From: Paraburkholderia panacisoli
Lineage (GTDB): Bacteria > Pseudomonadota > Gammaproteobacteria > Burkholderiales > Burkholderiaceae
Reading direction: 5' to 3'
Assembly: GCF_008369935.1 (NCBI RefSeq)
Contig: NZ_VTUZ01000032.1
Span: 54,159 to 118,158 of the forward strand
Length of the DNA stretch: 64,000 nt
Numbering within the stretch: position 1 is the stretch's first letter; each line of letters opens with the position of its first letter. A program made the translations under genes and the position numbers. This document shows positions 46,741 to 55,741 of this stretch, piece after piece. Under the pieces are notes generated by a model that had not been told where the DNA came from, searched no databases, and worked only from the letters and a program-made list of their open reading frames with translations.

Positions 46741-47773
46741 GGAGTTCTCCTCGACGGACAACTACCATAAACTTTACCCGCAATTTACCCGCAAAACTGT
46801 CGGAAGCAGATGGATTACTCTGGATCAAGTCGGATAGATCCCCATAAACTGGATGGGCGACCCGAGCGAACGCGTAAAGTCTCAGCCACTCGCTGTAACC
46901 CTTTACCAGAAAGCCTCCCGAGCGTTCTATGTATTGCTGGCGGGACGTTTCATAGACCTCCCGAAGTGCAAACCAGGGAACATGCGGAAGATCGTGATGC
47001 ACTGCATGGTAGTTGTTGTTCAGAAACAGCAAGCGCCAGCACCATCCCGCTTCGTTGATGACGGTGCGATGCGCATGATCCTGCGCCGCGCGATGTTCAT
47101 GAAACGAGCGGACCGACGCGAGCGACAGCGCGCCATATCCCACGCCGACGATAAAAACCCACGCGGGTATCGCGCAAACCTGCTGCAACCAGATGGTGAG
47201 CGAGGCCAATGCGGCGAAGTGCGCGAGCCATGCCGGCACGTCGCGCCAGTCGCCGCGTTTGATCTTGCCGAGCGCCTGCGCGTTGGTTGCTGCAATCGCG
47301 AATGCGGGGCCCACCAGAAGCCGGCCAATAAACGTATTGCGGAACGCGAGCAGCGTGCGAATCGCGGGGCCCGCCTGCATCCACACCTGCTGGCTGACGA
47401 AATAGCTTTCGGGATCGCAGCCCGGATGTGTCAGATGCGGATCGTCGTGATGCTGAAGATGCGAGTCGCGATAGATGCGATAAGGGAACCACACCGCAAG
47501 CGGCGTGAAGCCGAGCAGCGCGTTGACGAACGGCGAACGGGTCGGATGGCCATGCAGCAATTCGTGCTGCAACGACATGTACCATGTGCCGAATACCGCG
47601 AGCAGTGCTGCGCTCAACGGCAGGCCGAGTTCGCGCGCATGGGTCGCGACGCCGAACCAGCCGCCGTAGATCGCGACGACCAGCGCCCATGTCGGCCATT
47701 GCGTGCGCCACGTAAGGCTCGTTGCCAGCCGGGCGAGGGAAGTGCGTTGCGCGTCGTCGAGATAAATCGCCAT
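46685..47773 (-). CDS. Membrane fatty acid desaturase with a foreign C-terminus
   Basis: The 362-aa protein has the three histidine boxes of membrane di-iron desaturases (HELLHGH, HLQHH and NNNYHAVHH) between hydrophobic segments. It should insert a double bond in membrane lipids. The last 20 or so codons (GELHEANLPAAAERQTARQA) are read antisense through the start of the integrase gene, and the segment before them (SDLIQSNPSASDSFAGKLRV) does not look like desaturase. The original stop was apparently lost when an element inserted in the 3' end, leaving a read-through tail. The catalytic part is intact. Confidence 0.85.
   Translation of the reverse strand: MAIYLDDAQRTSLARLATSLTWRTQWPTWALVVAIYGGWFGVATHARELGLPLSAALLAVFGTWYMSLQHELLHGHPTRSPFVNALLGFTPLAVWFPYRIYRDSHLQHHDDPHLTHPGCDPESYFVSQQVWMQAGPAIRTLLAFRNTFIGRLLVGPAFAIAATNAQALGKIKRGDWRDVPAWLAHFAALASLTIWLQQVCAIPAWVFIVGVGYGALSLASVRSFHEHRAAQDHAHRTVINEAGWCWRLLFLNNNYHAVHHDLPHVPWFALREVYETSRQQYIERSGGFLVKGYSEWLRLYAFARVAHPVYGDLSDLIQSNPSASDSFAGKLRVKFMVVVRRGELHEANLPAAAERQTARQAL
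46773..46794. repeat. Tandem 11-bp direct repeat next to the integrase start
   Basis: TTTACCCGCAA occurs twice head to tail, 33 bp upstream of the integrase start. Short direct repeats in this place are typical of integrase arm-binding sites or the attachment region. It lies within the altered 3' end of the desaturase gene. Confidence 0.5.
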
Positions 47774-47906
47774 GGGCGGGACCGGTCATCAAGCAGATTC
47801 AGACCGATCCTACGGACCAACGGGCGACGCCAGAACCATTTTATTGAGCAATGCATCTGCTCGATCGTGCAAAGGCGGCGAAAGCGGTAGCGGCGCGGGG
47901 TCAGGC

Positions 47907-48671
47907 TCAATTGGCATCCGCCACGCGGCATGCGTGATCCATGAGCCCCTCGGCCGAGCCGCTGCCGTTGCCGACGTCGGTGCCGCTGTTGACGATCAGC
48001 CAGCCGTCCTTGTCGGCGTCCGGTCCCGCGCCGGTCACGAGGATGGTCTGGGTCGCCATGGCCGCGGCGCCGTGATTGTCGCGCGCGACGACGCGGAAAG
48101 GATTGCTGGTCCCGGTGAGCGACGTTACGCGTCTGATCCGGTAACGCTCGCCGTCGATCGTCTGCCAACGCCATTCGTCAGGCGTGTCCTTCGCATGTCT
48201 CGCGAGCGCGTCACTGACGTCGCGGCGCAGGCAGTCGATATGGATATGCAGCTGGTTTTGCGTGCGGAGATATTCTGAGTTGATTTCGAGGCCGAGCTGA
48301 TCGTCCGGCAACGCGCGCTTGACGGCAGTCTCGACGTAATGCCGCGAGCCCCACGCGTCGACCCAGTAATCTTGCGCGTGCGGCGCCAGCACGAGCGGAC
48401 TTTCGATGCCGGTGATGCGGTCGGTCGGAATCAGCAGATGCTGCGAACGGCCGACGATATCCTTCAGGACCACGTAACGTTTGTCGAGATCGACCATCGT
48501 GCATTGGCCCGGCGTGCCGGTGGCCTGCTGCGACGGCACACAGCGTATGTCGACGATCTTCCACAGCGCGTTGGAATCGACCGTGGCGAGGCGCGCGCAT
48601 CCGGCGGCACTGCATAGGACGGCTAACGTGGACGCCAGACGGACGGCGTGGCGCATGAAGGTTCGCCGCAT
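47907..48671 (-). CDS. cdh: CDP-diacylglycerol diphosphatase (CDP-diglyceride hydrolase)
   Basis: The product is about 254 aa with an N-terminal lipoprotein-like signal (LAVLCSAAGC). It matches the Cdh family: ALWKIVDIRCVP, DIVGRSQHLLIPTDRITGIE, WVDAWGSRHYVE, and the HIT-like active-site motif NQLHIHIDCLR. Cdh hydrolyses CDP-diacylglycerol to CMP and phosphatidate at the membrane. The start is uncertain: ATG 48671, 48656 and 48719 are all possible and none has a good ribosome site. Confidence 0.88.
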   Translation of the reverse strand: MRRTFMRHAVRLASTLAVLCSAAGCARLATVDSNALWKIVDIRCVPSQQATGTPGQCTMVDLDKRYVVLKDIVGRSQHLLIPTDRITGIESPLVLAPHAQDYWVDAWGSRHYVETAVKRALPDDQLGLEINSEYLRTQNQLHIHIDCLRRDVSDALARHAKDTPDEWRWQTIDGERYRIRRVTSLTGTSNPFRVVARDNHGAAAMATQTILVTGAGPDADKDGWLIVNSGTDVGNGSGSAEGLMDHACRVADAN

Positions 48672-48800
48672 TTGCGGCTGCGTTTGCGGGTGGGCGGGGG
48701 TGGATGTTCGTGTCGTCATCGGCACTTTGGCTAGCGGTTTCAGAGGGGTTGTCGTTGGCGTCAAGCGGTACGAAAGGTCAACACATCGCGATAAGCGGCG

Positions 48801-50255
48801 TCAAAGCACCGGCGCCGGCAGGCCGCCAAGACACTGCTCGAACGCGACGCCGATCGCCAGCAGCCGCCGGTCCGAGCCCAGCGGCCCGTCCAGTTCGAGG
48901 CCGACCGGCAGCCCACTCGCGCTCATCCCGGCTGGCAGCGACAGCCCTGGAATGCCGGACGTGCTGGCCGGATCGGTATTGCGCAGGAACGCTTCCATCG
49001 TGTCGATCGGCGGCGCGCCGTCGATCGAGACCGTCGACGAACCGCTCACGTCGTCGATCGGCACCGCGGTCAGGCGGGTGGTCGGAAACAGCAGCGCGTC
49101 GAGGCGCTCAGCGGCGAAGGTCGCGGCCATGTACTGCTGCAAGCGCGGCCGCCAGTGGTTCAGCGCCGCCGCGTACTGCGCGCCGAGCGCATCCGCGAGC
49201 ACGCTGTCGTAGATCGCGCGCACATCCGGGCTCGCGATGCGCGCGGCCAGTTCGGCCACCGTGCTGACCGGCGCGTGGTTGGCGACAAGCCAGGCGAGCA
49301 CGTCGGCGCGTGCTTCGTGAATCGCAACCGGACCGCCGACCATCGCATTGAGCTGTTCCAGCTCGCTCATCGCCACCGGCACGAACACCACGCCGGCCGC
49401 TTCGAGCCGCACCAGCGCGGCCCGCGCCACGTCGTCCACCTGGCGTTCGAGCCCGTCCCACAGCGGCGCGGGCAGGCCGATGCGCAGGCCGCTCAGCGCG
49501 AGCGCGGGCAACGCGCCGGCCGAGGTGATCACGCCGTCGAGCAGCGCGAGGTCGGCGACGGTGCGCGCCATCGGTCCCACGGTGTCGCGCGTGTGGCTGA
49601 TCGGCACCACGGCGTCTGGATCGTGATAGCGCCGCTCGGCGCCGCCGTTGCCGACCGACGGCCGGAACCCCGCAGTGCCCGTCAACGCCGCCGGAATGCG
49701 GGTCGAGCCGCCGGTATCGGTGCCCAGACCCGCGGGCGCGATGCGCGCGGCGATCGCCACCGCGGTGCCGCCCGACGAGCCGCCGGGAATCAGCGAGGGA
49801 TCGTAGGGATTGCGCACCGGGCCGGCATGCGTGGCGAAATTCGTACTCGTGATGCCGAACGCGAGTTCGTGCATGTTCGCTTTGCCGAGCACGATCGCGC
49901 CCGCGTCGATGAGCCGTTGCACGGACGGCGCGTTGGTCGACGGCACGAAGCCTTCGAGAGCGGGCGTGCCCGCCGAGGTCTGCAAGCCCGCGGTATTGAT
50001 GTTGTCCTTGACGACGACCGGCAGGCCGGCGAGCGCCAATTGCGCCTTGGCCGAGGCGGGCAGCGCATCGATGCGCCTCGCGGCGGCAAGCGCGCCGGGG
50101 AGGTCGAGCGTGGTGAGCGCGTTGAGGCTCGACAACGCCGCGGCGCGGGCGAGCAGTGTGCCCATGTAGTCGGCGGCGGCGAGGCGCCCGGACTGGATCG
50201 CAGCGACCGCTTGGGTGGCGCTCAGCGCGAGTTGTTCATCGACGGTCCAGGGCAT
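48801..50255 (-). CDS. Amidase signature family hydrolase
   Basis: The 484-aa enzyme shows the Ser-cisSer-Lys triad of amidases: Lys83 in VVVKDNINTAG, Ser161 in IPGGSSGGTAVA and Ser184 in TDTGGSTRIPAA. The overall layout resembles indoleacetamide and mandelamide hydrolases. It has no signal peptide and is probably cytoplasmic. The gene stands alone; the start at 50255 is the first ATG and gives the family length. The substrate is unknown. Confidence 0.92.
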   Translation of the reverse strand: MPWTVDEQLALSATQAVAAIQSGRLAAADYMGTLLARAAALSSLNALTTLDLPGALAAARRIDALPASAKAQLALAGLPVVVKDNINTAGLQTSAGTPALEGFVPSTNAPSVQRLIDAGAIVLGKANMHELAFGITSTNFATHAGPVRNPYDPSLIPGGSSGGTAVAIAARIAPAGLGTDTGGSTRIPAALTGTAGFRPSVGNGGAERRYHDPDAVVPISHTRDTVGPMARTVADLALLDGVITSAGALPALALSGLRIGLPAPLWDGLERQVDDVARAALVRLEAAGVVFVPVAMSELEQLNAMVGGPVAIHEARADVLAWLVANHAPVSTVAELAARIASPDVRAIYDSVLADALGAQYAAALNHWRPRLQQYMAATFAAERLDALLFPTTRLTAVPIDDVSGSSTVSIDGAPPIDTMEAFLRNTDPASTSGIPGLSLPAGMSASGLPVGLELDGPLGSDRRLLAIGVAFEQCLGGLPAPVL

Positions 50256-50687
50256 GGGCGCGTCTCCTTATCGTCGGGTGCGCTGCCGGCGCGAGCGTGA
50301 TGCGAAGCGCGGCGCGATACGCGCGACGCGCGGGCAACGCCGGGTGCGCGATCACGGCAAGTTCAGCAGACATGGGGACGCCGGGAGGCCGCATGAGCAG
50401 GCGCACGCGTAGTGCGCGCGTGCGCGCCGCGCTTTACGCGGGCAACGGCCACGCGAAATCCGCGAGCATGGGCTGCGAGCTTCGGCAATATCGGTCGACG
50501 TGTCGGACATGGCGGGATGCAGAGGGCGTACTCGTGATGCCGCCTATTCTGGCACACCCGTCCGGATGCCGACGCCGGACGATGCAACGGCCGCCGCTAG
50601 CAGGCAACTGCTCTCAGGTTCGCGCGCAGTTCTTTCAAGCCGCGAGCACCGCGAGCCTGGTCGTCGCGACGATCGACGCGATGGACG
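50256..50687. other. Gene-free stretch
   Basis: The only long frames are antisense-type arginine-rich shadows. The amidase promoter is presumably at its left end. Confidence 0.5.
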
Positions 50688-50903
50688 TCACTGATGATTG
50701 TCGATCCACATACGTCCCCATCGGAACGCATAGGCGAGCGCATGTTCTTCGTCGAAGAAGTAATCGAGCGCGTCGAACGAATACGCCTTGCCGTTGTTCG
50801 CGGAAGTGTTCTCGATGGTCAGATTGGCGGCGAACAGGCCGTTGGGCAGCAGTTGCGCGACGGGCGCGACCTCGTAACCCTTGTAGCGGATATGTGACTT
50901 CAT
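50688..50903 (-). CDS. Small CV_2116-type protein
   Basis: The 71-aa product (MKSHIRYKGYEVAPVAQLLP at the start, YFFDEEHALAYAFRWGRMWI near the end) resembles a family of small beta-alpha proteins common in Burkholderia that I remember under the CV_2116 name. No catalytic residues or signal are evident. The function is unknown. Confidence 0.75.
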   Translation of the reverse strand: MKSHIRYKGYEVAPVAQLLPNGLFAANLTIENTSANNGKAYSFDALDYFFDEEHALAYAFRWGRMWIDNHQ

Positions 50904-51261
50904 GATGTCGACTTCTTATCAGTGTGCCCGCATGCGTTGCAAAAAAATCAGTGCGTAGGACGTAACCCGTAGCGCCAGACGATCGATGAGTGGGCGGCTA
51001 GGGGCAAGCGTAGGGCGCGCTGCACAGCGGGTGAACCAATCTTTCGTCGTAAGCTAATCAGCGGGGTTCGGGAGCGGTCTTCAGGAGCCCGGATCGGATC
51101 GTATTCGCTGTGCCGATCACACTAACAGCGGGGCGGCTGCGCGGTCTGTTATGTCCCGCACGGATTGCGCAAATGCCGCTTCCGTGGATCGCGAGAGCGG
51201 TCCACGGGAGATCGTGCGCGAGGGGTGGGTGAGGGATGCGCGAGCGGTGTGCGGCCCAGAA
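50904..51261. other. Gene-free stretch
   Basis: It contains a C-rich and A-rich leader for the small gene and nothing else that I can support. Confidence 0.5.
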
Positions 51262-51921
51262 TCAGACCGCGTGCAGCAGACGCGCGGGTTGCGTTTCGCC
51301 GAGCGGCTGGCCGGCCGACAGCGGGTTCGGCGCGCGATGTGCATTGAACGCCAGCGCGAATTGCGCGGCCTGCTGGCCGACTGTCGCGAGCTGATCGACG
51401 ACTTTCGGGTCTGAGCAGGTGTCGACGGCATCGAAGCGCGTTTCGAGCGTGTTGATGCCCGCGCCGAACGGCGTGGGCCAGCCGCGCAGCGCGTGGATGA
51501 TCGAGCGCAGCGAGGTCAGCACCGAACCAGCGGCCTGCCAGCCATACGCGGTGACGATGCAGCCGACCGCGCGGCCGTCCAGATACGGGCGCTCGTCGGC
51601 GCGCAGTTCTTCGAGCGTGTCGAGCGCGTTCTTCACGAGACCGGACACGCCGCCGTGATAGCCGGGCGTGGCGATGATCAGCGCGTCCGCGTGACGCACG
51701 GCGTCGATCAGTTCGAGCTGTTCTTTGGTGCGGTTCGGCTGTTCCGGCGCATAGTGGGGCAGGCTATGCAGAAAGGTGCCGCCGAACAGGCGAGTGTTCG
51801 CGCCGGTGGCCTCGGCACCGCGTAACGCGAAGCCGAGCGCGCGTTCGGTCGACGAAGCAGCGCGGGTGGTGCCGCCGATGCCGATGACGAGCGGCCGGCG
51901 GTGATGATCGAATCGGGTCAA
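51262..51921 (-). CDS. NADPH-dependent FMN reductase family protein
   Basis: The 219-aa flavodoxin-like protein has VIGIGGTTRAASSTERALGF at the start, ADALIIATPGYHGGVSGLVK in the middle and CIVTAYGWQAAGSVL later. This is the pattern of NAD(P)H-dependent FMN reductases of the SsuE/ArsH class. I take TTG 51921 as start because AGGAG lies 7 bp before it. The GTG at 51948 would place that site inside the gene. It probably supplies reduced flavin or reduces quinones. Confidence 0.85.
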   Translation of the reverse strand: MTRFDHHRRPLVIGIGGTTRAASSTERALGFALRGAEATGANTRLFGGTFLHSLPHYAPEQPNRTKEQLELIDAVRHADALIIATPGYHGGVSGLVKNALDTLEELRADERPYLDGRAVGCIVTAYGWQAAGSVLTSLRSIIHALRGWPTPFGAGINTLETRFDAVDTCSDPKVVDQLATVGQQAAQFALAFNAHRAPNPLSAGQPLGETQPARLLHAV

Positions 51922-52130
51922 CGAGATGCTCCTTCGGTAGCGGCTCACGGCACGCTGGCGCGGGGCTGCGCGCAGACGGGCCGGGGCGAACCGGACTTTG
52001 AAGTGTCATCTTAATGACCGCCGGGCGCGGGGCTAAGCGACTTTTTGTTCTAACCATATAACCGGTCGCGGGCGCGTTGCGTTGCAAAGCACGTGAAGCC
52101 GCGCCGGATAAGCATATGGTGAACCGTTGT

Positions 52131-52159
52131 TTGGCCGTGTGACGGCCGCCGGCTATGCT
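52131..52159 (+). promoter_or_regulatory. Sigma-70-like promoter of the candidate sRNA
   Basis: TTGGCC (52131-52136) and TATGCT (52154-52159) are separated by 17 bp, so transcription would begin near 52,166. Confidence 0.5.
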
Positions 52160-52165
52160 GGTTTC

Positions 52166-52232
52166 GTCTCCTCCATGACACTCCTTGACATGGGACTCGG
52201 CCTCGCCGCTTCGGTGGCGAGGCCTTTTTTTA
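52166..52232 (+). ncRNA. Candidate small RNA with two anti-Shine-Dalgarno motifs
   Basis: Between a sigma-70-like promoter and a strong intrinsic terminator lies about 66 nt containing CTCCTCC (52169-52175) and CTCCTT (52181-52186). Both are complementary to ribosome binding sites. Small RNAs with such exposed C/U-rich motifs repress translation of many mRNAs, and anti-SD sRNAs are known in Burkholderia. No protein gene is apparent in this stretch. The exact ends need experiment. Confidence 0.55.
52199..52232 (+). terminator. Rho-independent terminator
   Basis: GGCCTCGCC and GGCGAGGCC form a perfect 9-bp stem around GCTTCGGT, followed by a run of T. It lies about 100 bp before the J-domain gene, so it ends a separate short transcript. 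Confidence 0.85.
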
Positions 52233-52330
52233 TTGTCGTTGCCGCGGCACTGGCGCGAGCCGTTTTAAAAAATGCAGCTTTTCGCATGCTACGATGGTCC
52301 GCGATGATTCCCGGCGAGATCTGGCAGGCA

Positions 52331-53050
52331 ATGACGACCCTATATGACACGCTCGGCGTGCAAGCGCACGCCACCGACGAAGAAATCAAGCGCGCCTACC
52401 GCAAGGCCGCGATGAAGTGGCATCCGGACCGCAATCACGGCGCTGAGCACGTGGCGCGCGCCGCGTTCCAGGAAATCAAGGACGCGTACGCGATCCTTTC
52501 CGACGCCGAGCAGCGCAAGGTGTACGACGCGGTCTACGCGGAGCAGATGCGCCATTGGGAAGCCCAGCGCGAGCGTCAGCAGCACGCGCACGCGCAGCGC
52601 GCGGCAGCGGCACGCGCGGCCGACGAAGCGGCGTATGCGGAGATGGTGTCGGTCGCGATCCGTTTCGCCGACGAAGGCCACAATCGCGATGTGCTGTTCG
52701 GCGTGCTGCTCGGGCGGCAGTGCGAGCCGCGGCGCGCCGCGCAGATCGCGGACAGCGTGGCGGCGCTGCAGGCGTCGCGGCGCGAGGCGGCGAAGGCTGG
52801 GGGGGCTGGCGACGCAAGCAAGGCGACTGATGCCGCCGATACCGTTGATGCCGCCAAGGATGCCGATATAAAGCACCAGGCCGATGCGGCCACAGGGAAG
52901 AATGCCGCTGCTCGCGACGCGCCCGCCAATCGCGCAAAGCACGCCAACTCCGCCAACCCAGCGAATCAAGATGAACCCACCGCCGACGCTCATCCGGCCG
53001 GCGCGCTCGGCGGTCTGTGGTTTCAGTTTCTGAACAGCCTGCGTTTTTGA
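52331..53050 (+). CDS. DnaJ-like J-domain protein
   Basis: The 239-aa protein starts with a J domain (LYDTLGVQAHATDEEIKRAY, His31-Pro32-Asp33, FQEIKDAYAILSDAEQRKVY) that would stimulate an Hsp70 partner. A charged alpha-helical region follows, then an Ala/Asp/Lys-rich low-complexity tail (about 160-225) and a hydrophobic end (GGLWFQFLNSLRF). There is no zinc-finger or CTD, so it is a type III J protein. ATG 52331 places the J domain at the N-terminus; ATG 52304 would add 9 residues. Confidence 0.88.
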   Translation: MTTLYDTLGVQAHATDEEIKRAYRKAAMKWHPDRNHGAEHVARAAFQEIKDAYAILSDAEQRKVYDAVYAEQMRHWEAQRERQQHAHAQRAAAARAADEAAYAEMVSVAIRFADEGHNRDVLFGVLLGRQCEPRRAAQIADSVAALQASRREAAKAGGAGDASKATDAADTVDAAKDADIKHQADAATGKNAAARDAPANRAKHANSANPANQDEPTADAHPAGALGGLWFQFLNSLRF

Positions 53051-53054
53051 CGGA

Positions 53055-53720
53055 TCACGCGGGCTGGCCGCTGATCCGCGTCAGCTCGCCCGCAAGCTCG
53101 TCGATATACGAATCGTTTATGCCGCAATCCGCCAACGCGCTTTGCAGCTTGAACACGTACTCCGCGTTCGTGCCGAAGAGGCCGGTGGCGACGGCCATCG
53201 ACGGCGCGATCGCTGCGGCGCGAGCGTCGCCTTCGTATTGCGAGTCGCCGGGCTCGGCGACGAAGGCGATTGCGCTGACTTCGGTGCCGTCTTCGAGCGT
53301 GACCGGCGCCCAGGTCGGACGATAAGCGCCCGTCACCATTTCGCGGATCCAGAGAATCCGCAGTTCTTCTTCGAGCGTCGCGCCGCACAGGCGCAGCGCA
53401 ACGCCTTGCGTGCTGCCGCCCGGTTCGAGCGAGAGCATGCGCCCCGGCTGCTGCGGCGTGCCGCGCCCGGCGATCAGCCGGATACAGAAGCTGCGATGCC
53501 AGCCGTGCAGCGTCGCGATGCGGCGGCTGTCGAAGTCCGAAATCGGATTCCACATCAACGAGCCGTAGGCGAAGACCCAGACGTCGCCTTCTTGCGGACG
53601 CTCCTGCATGGTCTGCGCGAGCGATGCATCGATCTGCGCCTGAGTCCACAGCATCTCTCTCGGCAGAGAATCAAAACTTTCGAGGTACGCGCCGGAGCTG
53701 ATGGCGTTTCTGTTCAGCAT
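53055..53720 (-). CDS. chaC: ChaC-like gamma-glutamylcyclotransferase
   Basis: The 221-aa product has the family signature VWVFAYGSLMWNPISDF, then RSFCIRLIAGRGTPQQPG and TGAYRPTWAPV. ChaC enzymes cleave glutathione to 5-oxoproline and Cys-Gly. The gene is convergent with the J-domain gene, with only 4 bp between stops. ATG 53720 is preferred to the adjacent TTG. Confidence 0.92.
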   Translation of the reverse strand: MLNRNAISSGAYLESFDSLPREMLWTQAQIDASLAQTMQERPQEGDVWVFAYGSLMWNPISDFDSRRIATLHGWHRSFCIRLIAGRGTPQQPGRMLSLEPGGSTQGVALRLCGATLEEELRILWIREMVTGAYRPTWAPVTLEDGTEVSAIAFVAEPGDSQYEGDARAAAIAPSMAVATGLFGTNAEYVFKLQSALADCGINDSYIDELAGELTRISGQPA

Positions 53721-54401
53721 CAATGGGTCCCGTGATGAACGGCGCCGCGCGCCGACCTAACAAACTGGTTGAAGTATGAGCGCGAGCGGCGGCGGAATAA
53801 ATCGGTCTGCGCGAAACAGTGCGTCGTATGATCGGCGCCAATGAGTGGGTGCCCGGCTGTGATGCTCGCCGGGCTGGCAGCGGCGAGCCCCGCGCGAATC
53901 GTCCCGCATGCCATGTTCACTTACATCGTGGTAGTTGCGGTCGCGGCGTTTATCCCTTAAGCGGCGGCGTCAGGCATTGCGAAAGGAGTCAAGGCGATCA
54001 GTTCGCCACCCGCGGCCGTGTCGTTCGAAGCCGCGCCTCCGGCGCCGAGGGCGGGCAGCGGCGCGGCCTACCAGATCGTGTCGGAGCGGTGCGACAGGGA
54101 GGGTTCTGTGTGATGCCCAAGGCCGGTGCGGTGCGCGCAGCGAGCGTGCCTCTTTTGGGTTGCATGCGCCCGTGCTTGCCGCCTTGCCTGCGGCCGACAG
54201 CATAATGTAAGCATAATCGACGCGCTGACACACTTCACCGGCAAATGCAGTTCGCATCGTTGCGTGCCCCGTGAATTGAATTCCCCTGGTGCAATTCCTG
54301 TGGCGCAAGTATTTAAGACGTCGTAGTGTCACGGTGGCGCAAGACTGGGTCGACAGAATGGCACCCAGAAGCAAAAAAAGAATATACGGTACGGGGTAAG
54401 C
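53721..54401. other. Gene-free stretch
   Basis: Frames here are compositional shadows without family resemblance. It presumably holds the promoters of the flanking genes. Confidence 0.5.
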
Positions 54402-55022
54402 GTGACCAGAAAATATAAGGTGCTGTTTCTTTGCCGCGATAATTCAGCATGCGGCGTGGTTGCCGAAGCTTTGCTGCGCGAACTGGCGGGACACCGGTTC
54501 GAAGCGTTCAGCGCGGGGCCCGAGCCGGCCGCACGGGTTCATCCGCTCGCGGTCGCGCAATTGCGGTCGGGCGTATCGGCGCGCGACATTTTGAGCCCGA
54601 AAAGCTGGCTGGAATTCACCGGCGAATGGGCGCCGAGAATGGACCTCGTCATCGCACTGGACGATTCCGTCGACGAACATCATGCGCCCGTGTTTCCAGG
54701 CGCGCCTGCGTTGCTCGCCTGGAGCGTTGCCGATCCGCTCGTGGACGGCGTGCCGGACGACGAGCGCGCGCGGCTGTTCGAAAAAATGTTCTGGCAGATC
54801 GTGCGGCAGGTCAGCGCGCTTATTGCGTTGCCGCAATTTGACACGCCGCCGGGGCACGCCGGTGGAGTCCATAACAGGGTTTCCACAGTCTTGCCCGTTA
54901 GCGATGCGCCCTGCACCGATGGTGGCCTCGCGAACCCGTCGGTCGTCGATTCATTGGGCACCGTAACGCTCAGCTCGGCAATCGCCTCACCGGAAGACCG
55001 GGCCAGCACGTGCGACGCGTGA
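54402..55022 (+). CDS. ArsC/low-molecular-weight phosphatase-like protein lacking the P-loop arginine
   Basis: The 206-aa product starts KVLFLCRDNSACGVVAEALL. The LMW-PTP/ArsC signature is C-x5-R; here Cys11 is present but position 17 is Cys instead of Arg, so phosphate or arsenate binding should be impaired. The fold then continues normally (WAPRMDLVIALDDSVDEHHA, WSVADPLVDGVPDDE). A tail of about 45 residues after ALPQFD is extra. It starts at a GTG. It could be a regulator derived from a phosphatase or use a different chemistry. Confidence 0.8.
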   Translation: MTRKYKVLFLCRDNSACGVVAEALLRELAGHRFEAFSAGPEPAARVHPLAVAQLRSGVSARDILSPKSWLEFTGEWAPRMDLVIALDDSVDEHHAPVFPGAPALLAWSVADPLVDGVPDDERARLFEKMFWQIVRQVSALIALPQFDTPPGHAGGVHNRVSTVLPVSDAPCTDGGLANPSVVDSLGTVTLSSAIASPEDRASTCDA

Positions 55023-55414
55023 GTGTCGTAAGCCGTCGCTTCGCCTGAGATGCGCTGGAGCCACAGATCCGGCTCATTCAATGTTTCTTTTCGCGGCGTT
55101 CCTCGCTGCGTCGAGCGACATCGGCTGGCTGCCGCGGTTTATCGAATTCATGTCTTTTCGCCGTGGATTGCGGCGTCATGCCAATTCGTAACCCGCATGA
55201 CCGGTCTCAGCTAGCCGACGCGGCATTGCGCTACTCCGGCCGGCTATGCGGCGCGGCGGCGCGCCCGAGCGCTGACTGCGGAAAGATGTTTGCTGGCAGG
55301 GCACACGCAGCGGCGCCTCGCGTGCGCACTTCGGCGGGCATGCGAAACCTGGGAAACCCGACAGGAAAATGCGGGGGCTGACCTGATGAGCCAACGGCTC
55401 AACAGCCTGATGGC
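55023..55414. other. Gene-free stretch
   Basis: I saw no supportable gene. A short hairpin GAGCC-AAC-GGCTC near 55,386-55,398 may be the end of a transcript. Confidence 0.45.
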
Positions 55415-55741
55415 TTAACGGTTGTGGGAACGCGCAAGCGGACTTCCCGCGAACGGGTCGTTTTTCCAGTCCACGTGTTTTTTCGGGTGCGGTGCAGGGG
55501 CCGGTTTGGCTGTCAATTCAAAGTGGTCGATTGATTGACCTGCGCTGATTGCCTGTTTCAGCCATTGGGGCATTTCGCCCTGGCCGTCCCAGCTGTCCCC
55601 CGTCGCGCTCCGGTAGCGTTCGGCCTTTTGCGCCAACGGCTCGGACGCCAGCGCGGCAGCGAGGTCTTCTGGTCTGATGCCAAACTCTTCCATGCGATGG
55701 CGGAGATACGCAATCATGCTATCTCGCTTCCTTTCGTCCAT
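55415..55741 (-). CDS. H-NS family nucleoid protein
   Basis: The 108-aa protein ends with an H-NS-type DNA-binding domain: YRSATGDSWDGQGEMPQWLK then AISAGQSIDHFEL, with the core loop W-x-G-x-G slightly altered to WDGQGE. The N-terminal half (IAYLRHRMEEFGIRPEDLAA) is helical but shorter than in full H-NS. Such small H-NS-like proteins bind AT-rich DNA and are numerous in Burkholderia. AGAAGGAC upstream supports ATG 55741. Confidence 0.85.
   Translation of the reverse strand: MDERKRDSMIAYLRHRMEEFGIRPEDLAAALASEPLAQKAERYRSATGDSWDGQGEMPQWLKQAISAGQSIDHFELTAKPAPAPHPKKHVDWKNDPFAGSPLARSHNR

Noticed and set aside
46700..46860. A tRNA gene as the integrase target
   Set aside because: I could not find a cloverleaf or TTCGAATC-type T-arm; the target appears to be the desaturase 3' end.
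53970..54374. A 134-residue - strand frame
   Set aside because: It is arginine-rich with no ribosome site or similarity; probably non-coding.
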